Origin: Bifidobacterium olomucense
GTDB lineage: Bacteria > Actinomycetota > Actinomycetes > Actinomycetales > Bifidobacteriaceae
Reading direction: 5' to 3'
NCBI RefSeq assembly: GCF_012932375.1
Contig: NZ_JAAIIG010000016.1
Coordinates: 1 to 33,413 of the forward strand
DNA: 33,413 nt
Each line of letters opens with the position of its first letter. The stretch's first letter is position 1. Made by a program: the position numbers and the translations under genes. The notes under the pieces were generated by a model. The model was given only the letters and a program-made list of their open reading frames with translations, made no database searches and had not been told where the DNA came from. This document shows positions 25,842 through 31,602 of this stretch, in pieces.

Positions 25842-26938
25842 AATTGTCCAAATCCAAGATCGTCGGCCTCATCGCACTGCTGGCGGTAGTGGCCGTGGTG
25901 TGCGGCACGTTGGTCTGGCGGCAGTCCCGGCCTGAACCTGCCGCACCGGTCGAGCAGGTGACAGTGACCGGATACCTTGGCGGTGAGAAAATCGGCCTGT
26001 TCGACGATGCCGCGTTCAAAACCGCCGCATCCAAGCAGGGACTTGACGTGGACTACCGCAAAGCCGGGTCGCTGGCCATGATGGATGCCGACCGGTCCGG
26101 CATGGACTACCTGTTCCCCTCCTCGCGCGCAGCCGTCGAATACGGCAACGCCAAAGGAGTCAAAGCGCAGCAGAGCGATATCGTGTTCAACTCACCGATC
26201 GTGCTGTACACGCATAAAGCAGTTGTGGACGGACTGGTTGCCGGCGGCCTGATCACCAAAGACCAGAGCGGTGCGTACCACATGGATATGGCCAAAGCCG
26301 TGGACGCGATGCAACAGAACAAGACCTGGGCGGACGTAGGATACACGGCCGGCTACGGGCAGTTCCGCATCGACTCGACCGACCCGGTGCAATCGAACTC
26401 AGGCAACGAATATGCGGCGCTGATCGCCACGGTCCTGAACGGCGGGCAGCCGGCCACCGTGGACTCAGTCGCACGTGACGGCGCCACCATTGCAGGTATC
26501 TTCGCCAAATCGGGTTGGATGGAAACCTCATCAGAGGACTCGTTCAACCAGTTCCTTACCCTCGGCGTGGGCTCCAAGCCGATGATGGTGGGCTACGAAT
26601 CACAGATTCTGGATCTTGCCGTGAATCAGCCCGATGCGTTCAAGCAGATCAAGGACGACGTGACCATCGTGTACCCCACGCCCACCGTCTGGAGCACCCA
26701 CACCATGATGGCCTTGGACGGCAACGGCGTGAAGCTGCTCAATCTTCTCAAGACGCCGGCAATGCAGAAGCTGGCATGGGAGCGGCACGGATTCCGCGCG
26801 GCCAACTTCGTCGGTACGGATTCCATCAGCCGGTTCAAAGTGCCCGGCACCCTCGACCAGATATCCGCAGTCTCCGAACTGCCCAACAACGACGCCATGC
26901 AAAAGCTCATCGCCACGCTGAAGGGTGTCAAGCAGTAG
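25838..26938 (+). CDS. Membrane-anchored solute-binding-fold protein, paralog of the VWA lipoprotein's N-terminal domain
   Basis: Exported binding-protein-like product of 366 residues; ligand unknown. A single N-terminal helix (about 9-28) anchors it; there is a Cys in that helix but no proper lipobox, so it is probably not lipidated. The rest resembles periplasmic binding proteins of the anion/molybdate/phosphate class, with VQSNSGNEYAAL near the hinge. Segments run parallel to those in the lipoprotein at 23210: SNSG-x-x-Y, MMVGYESQIL against AMVNYESLVI, and VYPTPTVW against VYPADGIA, in the same order. This indicates duplication within the cluster. The VWA domain is missing here. There is no ABC permease or ATPase nearby, so ordinary uptake is unlikely. 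Its start overlaps the XpaC stop. Confidence 0.78.
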   Translation: MKLSKSKIVGLIALLAVVAVVCGTLVWRQSRPEPAAPVEQVTVTGYLGGEKIGLFDDAAFKTAASKQGLDVDYRKAGSLAMMDADRSGMDYLFPSSRAAVEYGNAKGVKAQQSDIVFNSPIVLYTHKAVVDGLVAGGLITKDQSGAYHMDMAKAVDAMQQNKTWADVGYTAGYGQFRIDSTDPVQSNSGNEYAALIATVLNGGQPATVDSVARDGATIAGIFAKSGWMETSSEDSFNQFLTLGVGSKPMMVGYESQILDLAVNQPDAFKQIKDDVTIVYPTPTVWSTHTMMALDGNGVKLLNLLKTPAMQKLAWERHGFRAANFVGTDSISRFKVPGTLDQISAVSELPNNDAMQKLIATLKGVKQ

Positions 26939-26992
26939 CCGCATATCATCCGCGAATATTCCGTTATTTCCATATTGCGAAAGGAACCCCCA

Positions 26993-28168
26993 ATGCCCAA
27001 CCAGATCACCCTCGCGGACCTCACCAAAGGTTCCGCATCCATAACCAACCCAGCGCTCGCCGGTACCGGTGCCCCGACCGGCGACGTGGTGCCGAGCGCC
27101 GCCGATGCCGCAGCCGTTGCCGCACTGACCCCGGACCAGCAGATCGCCAAACTGCCGGCCGTCGACCAGACGGCCGTCAATCAGCTGGCCGGCCAAATCG
27201 ACTTCACGCGCGACGGCATCGAATCCACCTACGGCAAGGACGCCCAGCGCGCCACCTCCACCTTCGCCGACGAAATCCTTTCGGACACCCGGTCCAAAGA
27301 CACCGGTGAGGCCGGCGAACTGCTCAACACCATGCTGGTGACCATCGATGAGGCCGAGCTTGGCGGCTTCCGCAAGGTTCCGATTCTGGGGCAGGTGGCC
27401 GTTTCCATCGACAAGCTGCGTCGCCGCTATCAGAAGGTGGATGCGCAGATCGACGAAATCATCACCCGTCTGGAAGCCGCTCAAGCCAAACTGGTGGCCG
27501 ATATCTCCATGTACAACACGATGTACCAGCAGAACGCGCAGCAGTATCGCGAGCTGAAGATAACCGTGCTGGCTGGCAAGAAGGCGCTCGCCGACTTCCG
27601 CGCCACGCAGCTGCCCGCGTTGGAGGCCGAGGCGGATCGTAGCGGCGATCCGATGCAGGCGCAGGTGCTGAAGGATTTCAAATCCAAGCTGGACCGTTTC
27701 GAAAAGCGGTTGGACGATCTTGACCGCATCTCCGTGGTGACCTTGCAGACCGCGCCGCAGATCAAGATCATCCAGAACGCGGACCAGACCATTGTGGACA
27801 AGATCGACACCACCATCTCCACCACGATCCCGGTGTGGAAGAGCCAGATGGTGATCGCGCTGGGCCTGTCCAATCAGCGCAAGGCCTTGGACCTGCAGAA
27901 CAAGGCTGATGACGTGACCAACAAGCTGTTGCAGCGCAATGCTGCGGCGTTGCACAAGGGAGCCGTGGACGCGGAAAAGGCCAACCAGCGTTCCGTGGTG
28001 GAGATCGACACGTTGGAGAAGATCAACTCCGAGCTCATTGCCACCCTGAAGGAAACCGTGCAGATCCAGAAGGAAGGCAAGGCCAATCGTGAGGCCGCGC
28101 AAGCCAAGATGCGCCAGATCGAGGCCGATCTCAAGCAAGCGCTGCTCGACAACGCCCAGCAGATGTGA
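26993..28168 (+). CDS. telA: TelA-family (toxic anion resistance) protein
   Basis: Cytosolic, largely helical protein of the TelA/KlaA family, linked elsewhere to tellurite, nisin and other envelope stresses; molecular activity is unknown. It has 391 residues from the ATG at 26993, chosen because AAAGGA lies seven bases upstream; the frame extends to a TTG at 26975. The first 60 residues are low-complexity. The TelA core follows, with DQTAVNQLAGQIDF, then 'PILGQVAVSIDKLRRRYQKVDAQIDEI'-type helix segments, and long coiled-coil-like helices to the C-terminus. It is the last gene of the cluster, 54 bases after the binding protein. No terminator is evident immediately after it. Confidence 0.88.
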   Translation: MPNQITLADLTKGSASITNPALAGTGAPTGDVVPSAADAAAVAALTPDQQIAKLPAVDQTAVNQLAGQIDFTRDGIESTYGKDAQRATSTFADEILSDTRSKDTGEAGELLNTMLVTIDEAELGGFRKVPILGQVAVSIDKLRRRYQKVDAQIDEIITRLEAAQAKLVADISMYNTMYQQNAQQYRELKITVLAGKKALADFRATQLPALEAEADRSGDPMQAQVLKDFKSKLDRFEKRLDDLDRISVVTLQTAPQIKIIQNADQTIVDKIDTTISTTIPVWKSQMVIALGLSNQRKALDLQNKADDVTNKLLQRNAAALHKGAVDAEKANQRSVVEIDTLEKINSELIATLKETVQIQKEGKANREAAQAKMRQIEADLKQALLDNAQQM

Positions 28169-28360
28169 GTTTGCAGGTTTGTAGGCGCGTTGTCTGACGG
28201 ATGCGCGGCCTGTTCTGTGGCTGCGTTTGCGTGACAAACGGTGCGCTCGCGCGTGGCGGACGTGAGGCGGACGTGGAGCGCGGCTGTGCCCTCGTGCGTG
28301 GCGCCCCATCCCACGGTTCCCTCCCATCCCCCCCCACGGTTCCCTTCCGTCCCTTGCCAT
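28169..28360. other. Gap downstream of telA without a recognisable gene
   Basis: This first part of the 532-base gap between telA and hsp20 has no supported ORF. It contains a C-rich stretch (about 28310-28355) in which a segment beginning CCCACGGTTCCCT occurs twice and which includes a run of eight C at 28328-28335. No terminator hairpin with a T tract was found. Apparent long ORFs on the minus strand here are codon-bias shadows of telA. Confidence 0.6.
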
Positions 28361-28488
28361 CCGTACTTTTCGCACGAATCGAGTGTTACAAGCGCTAAAT
28401 ATGGCCTTGCAACGTACTTTTCGCGCGAAACGGGTGTTAGAGGGCCTCGAATAGCGTCTTTAACGCACGATTCGCGCGAAAAGTACGG
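28361..28488. repeat. 128-bp imperfect palindrome built from a CGTACTTTTCGCGCGAA motif
   Basis: The motif occurs at 28361-28388 (+), 28411-28439 (+) and 28461-28488 (inverted). The middle copy carries TTCGCGCGAA at 28420-28429, exactly at the centre of the whole block. Left arm 28361-28424 and the reverse complement of 28425-28488 agree at roughly two thirds of positions, including the first 13. The block can fold as one long hairpin. Size and structure suggest a REP-like or palindromic mobile repeat. It is not a CRISPR array: the spacers are themselves related and there are too few repeats. Confidence 0.8.
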
Positions 28489-28605
28489 ATGAGGGAGGGC
28501 AGGGAAGCTGGAATTCCGGGGAATTTCACTGTGGGTAAAACTCCGGAATGTTTGCGGGCGTGGGAAGTTGGGTGAAGTGAAGGTCAAAGGTTGAGAGCCC
28601 GGGAG

Positions 28606-28617
28606 GGTTCCGGAACC
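28606..28617. promoter_or_regulatory. Palindrome GGTTCCGGAACC upstream of hsp20, candidate operator
   Basis: A perfect 12-bp palindrome 84 bases before the hsp20 start. Two related sequences lie further upstream: AATTCCGGGGAATT at 28512-28525 and CTCCGGAAT at about 28541. It does not match the CIRCE or HAIR (HspR) consensus I know. Candidate binding site for an unidentified regulator. Confidence 0.4.
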
Positions 28618-28627
28618 TGCCACGATA

Positions 28628-28696
28628 ACCGTTGCAAGCCCCGCATGGGGTTTGCGACTGGTAGCCAAACAGGTTCTCTCCTAATTGAGGAGTACC
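28628..28696 (+). promoter_or_regulatory. Two-hairpin 5' leader masking the hsp20 ribosome binding site, candidate RNA thermometer
   Basis: Hairpin I (28628-28662) has a nearly continuous stem, including GCAAGCCCC with GGGGTTTGC around loop GCAT and ACCGTT with GACTGGT outside, one base bulged. Hairpin II (28672-28696) pairs CTCCT (28678-28682) with AGGAG (28688-28692), which is the Shine-Dalgarno, around AATTG, plus GGT with ACC outside an asymmetric internal loop. The weak second stem directly covering the ribosome binding site of a small heat-shock gene is the classical layout of ROSE-like and short thermometers. Inferred from pairing only. Confidence 0.5.
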
Positions 28697-28700
28697 GATT

Positions 28701-29216
28701 ATGGCAATGTTTCCGGCTTTGATGAATGACACGATGTTCTCTGATCTGTTCGACGATCCGTTCTTTGAGGGTTGGCGCAACATGGACAACCAGGTGGCTG
28801 CGGCCATGCCGGCGAACATGATGAACACGGATGTGCGTGAGACTGCCAACGGCTACGACGTTGACATCGACATGCCTGGCTTCAAGAAGGACGATATCAA
28901 GCTCGAACTCAACAACGGTTATCTGACCGTGTCCGCGTCTCGCAGCAGCGTGCATGAGGATAAGGCCCCTGAGGCTGCTCACGGTGAGAATGCTCAGGCT
29001 TCCGATGAGAAGTGCGCTTGCGCTTCCGATGAGGGTCGTTGGCTGCGTCGCGAACGCTACATGGGTTCCTGCTCTCGTAGCTTCTACGTTGGCGACGATG
29101 TGAAGGAATCCGATATTCACGCCAGCTACAGCAATGGCACGCTGTGCATTCAGGTTCCGAAGATGCAGGCCCAGCCGCAAGTCGAGTCCAAGCACCAGAT
29201 CGCGATTGAGGGCTGA
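28701..29216 (+). CDS. hsp20: Small heat shock protein, Hsp20/alpha-crystallin family
   Basis: ATP-independent holdase that binds unfolding proteins. The 171 residues comprise an N-terminal arm with FDDPFFEGW, an alpha-crystallin domain from about residue 42 (TDVRETANGYDVDIDMPGFKKDDIK..., split here by its usual strands), and a C-terminal IAI that matches the I-x-I docking motif. The loop between the strand LTVSASR and the RRERYMGSCSRSFYV strand is about 35 residues, longer than the usual 10-15. It is acidic with a C-A-C pair, an oddity. The start is the ATG at 28701 with GAGGAG upstream, which can be masked by the leader hairpin described separately. Confidence 0.93.
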   Translation: MAMFPALMNDTMFSDLFDDPFFEGWRNMDNQVAAAMPANMMNTDVRETANGYDVDIDMPGFKKDDIKLELNNGYLTVSASRSSVHEDKAPEAAHGENAQASDEKCACASDEGRWLRRERYMGSCSRSFYVGDDVKESDIHASYSNGTLCIQVPKMQAQPQVESKHQIAIEG

Positions 29217-29225
29217 GTGCATCAA

Positions 29226-29550
29226 GGAAGCCCAGTGGGCTTCCGACTGCTCTCAGACTGAGTGAGGCGGTAGCCGAGCGAAGGTTGGATTAAGCCTTCG
29301 TGAAGCGAAGTCCGTTCTTGCGTGGCTGATGCGTTAAAAAGCATCAAGTCTCAATCTCAATCGGACTTCGTTCTGAAGCTCAGCTGTGAAGCATATGGTC
29401 CGGCGGCATAGTTCGCCGGGCCGGCCTCCGAACCGGGAGGCAATCGACTGGGACCAAGGACGAGTTCGTCACCTAAGCTTGTTCCCTGCGCTGCCCGTTC
29501 TACGTTTTCTACGCCGACTAGTCAACGGGCGGCGGGAAACATAGCCACTG
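29226..29550 (+). ncRNA. Candidate structured non-coding RNA, family not recognised
   Basis: The stretch between hsp20 and the terminator at 29551 has no supported ORF but many helices: GGAAGCCC/GGGCTTCC (29226-29244), CGAAGG/CCTTCG (29279-29300), CGAAGTCCG (29306-29314) with CGGACTTCG (29362-29370) enclosing TGATGC/GCATCA (29327-29346), TGGTCC/GGACCA (29396-29456) enclosing a CGGCG/CGCCG arm and GCCTCC/GGAGGC (29424-29441), and GCCCGTT/AACGGGC with flanking GTTCCC/GGGAAAC (29481-29540). Such density ending in a terminator suggests a stable RNA. It lacks the conserved parts of RNase P RNA, tmRNA and 4.5S RNA that I can recall. It could instead be a long hsp20 3' region. Strand chosen from the terminator; the 5' end is unknown. 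Confidence 0.45.
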
Positions 29551-29590
29551 AAATGCCGAGTGAGGCAATACTCACCCGGCATTTTTGTTT
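29551..29590 (+). terminator. Rho-independent terminator after the structured region
   Basis: AAATGCCG-A-GTGAG (29551-29564) pairs with CTCAC-C-CGGCATTT (29571-29584), one mismatch, six-base loop, running into TTTGTTTT. It ends the hsp20/ncRNA segment before the exporter gene. Confidence 0.88.
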
Positions 29591-29613
29591 TCTCGGAATC
29601 CGGGCGGCAGACA

Positions 29614-29657
29614 TTTGTATGTTCGCGCGATTGACGAGACCCGCGCGAACATACAAA
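29614..29657. repeat. Third copy of the palindromic repeat
   Basis: TTTGTATGTTCGCGCG (29614-29629) and CGCGCGAACATACAAA (29642-29657) form a perfect 16-bp inverted repeat with a 12-base centre. The ends match the two units at 3856-3967, about 26 kb away, which identifies a dispersed repeat family. Confidence 0.85.
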
Positions 29658-29682
29658 GGATTCGCCTCGTGCATTCTGCGTT

Positions 29683-29708
29683 GTACACGTCCGATGTACA
29701 CGTCCGAT
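29683..29708 (+). repeat. Tandem 13-bp direct repeat upstream of the exporter gene
   Basis: GTACACGTCCGAT occurs twice without a gap (29683-29695, 29696-29708), 53 bases before the chosen start. Perfect direct repeats in a promoter region can be regulator sites; no promoter boxes could be placed with confidence. Confidence 0.7.
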
Positions 29709-29760
29709 GGGTAGAGTGGCCGCAGACAGTACAGCGGAATGGTGGAACAGGGGGAACGCA

Positions 29761-30723
29761 GTGGCGAAGAGCGCGCAAAATCAGAACAATGCAGGCACCA
29801 AGCCAAATCTGGCTGGCGGGCATGTGGTCTCCTCAGGCGCGACCGTCATCGGCCTGATGGCCATCGTGTTGTGGAGCTTCATGGCCGGCACCGTGCGCAT
29901 TGTCTCCGAAGGCTTCGGCGCCACATTGGGGTCCGCGCTGATTTATACATTCGGCGGCGTGTTGCTACTGATTTTCCGTCGTCCGGTGCCGCTCAAGGAA
30001 TTCCCGCGCAAGTACCTGATCGGCGGCGGCTTGCTGTTCGTGTTCTACGAGTCCTCGATTTCACTGTCGCTGGGCTTGGCGTCCACCGATGCCTCGTCTG
30101 TTGAGGTAAGCCTGGTCAACTATTTGTGGCCGACGATGATGGTGCTGCTCGCGGCCGGCGTCTCACAGCGCAAGCACGCGGTGCTCAAGGTACTGCCGGG
30201 GGCTGTTGTGGCCACCGCCGGCGTGGTGCTGGCGGTCGGCGGCAATTCCGGGCTTGACTGGCATGCGGCGGTCGTGCATATTGCGAGCAATCCGCTCCCG
30301 TACGTATTGGCATTCCTGGGCGCATTTGCCTGGTCGATTTATGCGGTGTGCACGCCGGCTTGGTCCAAAGGCGTGGACGGCACGTCGGTGTTCTTCCCGT
30401 GTGTGGCCGTGGCATTGTGGATTATCCACTTCGCGTCCGGCCAAGGTATGCCGGCCCAAGTGCCAAGCTTCAAATCGTGGCTGTTTGTGGTGATTGCCGC
30501 CGTGGTAATCGCGGGCGGCTACGCATGCTGGGGCTATGGCATCCTGCATGGCTCGATGGAGCGGCTGGCCATCGCATCCTATGCCACGCCGGTGCTCTCC
30601 ACCGGTGCCAGTGCCGCGCTGCTTGGCCTTGCGCTTTCCGTGCCGTTCTGGTTCGGTGCCTTGCTGGTGGCCACCGGCTCGGTGTTGAACTACCTTGTCA
30701 GTGCGCGTAAACCACGTAAATAG
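29761..30723 (+). CDS. EamA/DMT-family exporter, YddG-like
   Basis: Inner membrane exporter of the drug/metabolite transporter superfamily; resemblance to the aromatic amino acid exporter YddG is seen in overall sequence, but the substrate is inferred. Ten hydrophobic helices fill 320 residues, in two EamA halves: the first opens ATVIGLMAIVLWSFMAGTVR and contains SSVEVSLVNYLWPTMMVLL, the second contains VLAFLGAFAWSIYAVC and ends in a basic ARKPRK tail. The start is the GTG at 29761, with AGGGGGA upstream; the frame runs back to an ATG at 29707 through sequence that includes part of the 13-bp repeats. It appears monocistronic, after a terminator and a palindromic repeat. Confidence 0.85.
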   Translation: MAKSAQNQNNAGTKPNLAGGHVVSSGATVIGLMAIVLWSFMAGTVRIVSEGFGATLGSALIYTFGGVLLLIFRRPVPLKEFPRKYLIGGGLLFVFYESSISLSLGLASTDASSVEVSLVNYLWPTMMVLLAAGVSQRKHAVLKVLPGAVVATAGVVLAVGGNSGLDWHAAVVHIASNPLPYVLAFLGAFAWSIYAVCTPAWSKGVDGTSVFFPCVAVALWIIHFASGQGMPAQVPSFKSWLFVVIAAVVIAGGYACWGYGILHGSMERLAIASYATPVLSTGASAALLGLALSVPFWFGALLVATGSVLNYLVSARKPRK

Positions 30724-30876
30724 TAAATAGCTGCAACTGCCAGTCGGGCTTAATATGGCGGCGCGGACTGGATGGGGTGCTTCTGCCCTTGTTCTCTAAT
30801 GAGCCCTCTAATGAGAAGACGCCGCGATGTCGCGAATCGACTGAAGAGGGTTCTGTGTCAATTCTCGTGTGCTCAA

Positions 30877-31179
30877 CTACTTGCCGCGGCGCTCTTCCGG
30901 TCTGCGCAACGGATCCAGCAGCGTATCTGGATTGGGAATGCCGAGCATGCTCCGGCCTCCAGTCGATTCGGGGTGCCGGGCCAGAATAAACAGCGAAATT
31001 GCGCCAGGGATCATGATGATGAGCGCGATGGCGGCTAATCCCCAGCTCACAAAGAACCCGAGTCCTAACGCTGCAATCGTCACTACAGCCACAGTGCCGA
31101 TAATCGTTATCCAGGCCTGCTTTGGTCCGGAGACCCGAGTCCATGTCGCTCGGGTCTGCTGTTTCTGAGGTGCGTTCAT
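30877..31179 (-). CDS. Small protein with two membrane helices
   Basis: Hypothetical inner membrane protein of 100 residues; no family recognised. A basic N-terminus (about 1-22) precedes two helices, ITIIGTVAVVTIAALGLGFF (about 25-44) and a second near 47-68, then a polar tail rich in Pro, Arg and Glu. The frame opens at 31191, but the ATG at 31179 has a TATGCT box seven bases upstream and no ribosome binding site, so leaderless translation is likely. It is convergent with the exporter gene. The 153-base gap between them (30724-30876) contains two copies of CTCTAATGAG (30794 and 30806) and no clear terminator. Confidence 0.62.
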   Translation of the reverse strand: MNAPQKQQTRATWTRVSGPKQAWITIIGTVAVVTIAALGLGFFVSWGLAAIALIIMIPGAISLFILARHPESTGGRSMLGIPNPDTLLDPLRRPEERRGK

Positions 31180-31186
31180 ACCGCTT

Positions 31187-31192
31187 AGCATA
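31187..31192 (-). promoter_or_regulatory. Candidate -10 box (TATGCT), leaderless promoter
   Basis: TATGCT on the minus strand ends seven bases before the ATG at 31179. It is the third example in the window of a -10-like box directly before a start codon lacking a Shine-Dalgarno. Confidence 0.38.
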
Positions 31193-31292
31193 TGCCCTCA
31201 TCGGGCGTCTGAGCCAATATATGAGCCGATAATGGTGCTAATGGTGCGTCTTCGTTGGCATTTCTTGACATTTCTCTTGGTGTCTTCGATAT

Positions 31293-31490
31293 CTCGCTTA
31301 CGAGGGGCTGATTTCCGCTTGCCTGAAGGTCTATCTGCGTTACGAGGGGCTGTCGGCCAAGTAGCTTCAACGGAAAACGGCGGAATAACGTTGGGATATA
31401 GGGCCGAATGTGGGCGTTATCGTTTCGGCGCAGCCCCTTGTAGAACAGATAGACCTTCAGGCAAGCGGAAATCAGCCCCTCGTAAGCGAG
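31293..31490. mobile_element. 198-bp element with perfect 45-bp terminal inverted repeats, MITE-like
   Basis: 31293-31337 is the exact reverse complement of 31446-31490 (45 of 45). Beyond the perfect part, AGGGGCTG (31345-31352) and CAGCCCCT (31431-31438) extend the pairing. TTACGAGGGGCTG also occurs as a direct repeat at 31299 and 31340. The inner segment of about 100 bases has no ORF. Long exact ends without a transposase fit a miniature inverted-repeat element. No clear target-site duplication was found: GATAT on the left, TTAGC on the right. It sits between the divergent small membrane protein and msrAB genes. A structured regulatory RNA is the alternative. Confidence 0.6.
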
Positions 31491-31517
31491 TTAGCATCGA
31501 GTTAGCATGCATTCCAG

Positions 31518-31527
31518 CCCCCCCCCC
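31518..31527 (+). repeat. C10 homopolymer in the msrAB upstream region
   Basis: Ten consecutive C, 75 bases before the msrAB start and within a frame that is open back to an ATG at 31507. Such tracts are prone to slippage. A tandem CGAGTTAGCAT (about 31487-31508) lies just before it. Confidence 0.9.
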
Positions 31528-31602
31528 ATGCAGCCTGATCCAGCGTTTATAGGTCGTGGGCGATTCAAGCGGGGCCACCGGAACGGTAGTACCGTGGGGC
31601 GT

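Noticed and set aside
26600..28375. 591-residue open frame on the minus strand
   Set aside because: Antisense to telA and part of the second binding protein, both of which have family motifs and ribosome binding sites; the minus frame has neither.
28361..28488. CRISPR-like array (three repeats of about 28 bases with about 22-base spacers)
   Set aside because: One repeat is inverted, the spacers are related to each other as reverse complements, and no cas gene is present. The block is better explained as one large palindrome.
29226..29550. RNase P RNA, tmRNA or SRP RNA gene
   Set aside because: I searched by eye on both strands for the conserved RNase P core, the tmRNA ends and tag region, and the SRP apical motif, and saw none. 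The region is left as unassigned.
31232..31552. 106-residue open frame through the inverted-repeat element
   Set aside because: It is made mainly of the two inverted arms and their junction, with no ribosome binding site; the frame is a by-product of the repeat.
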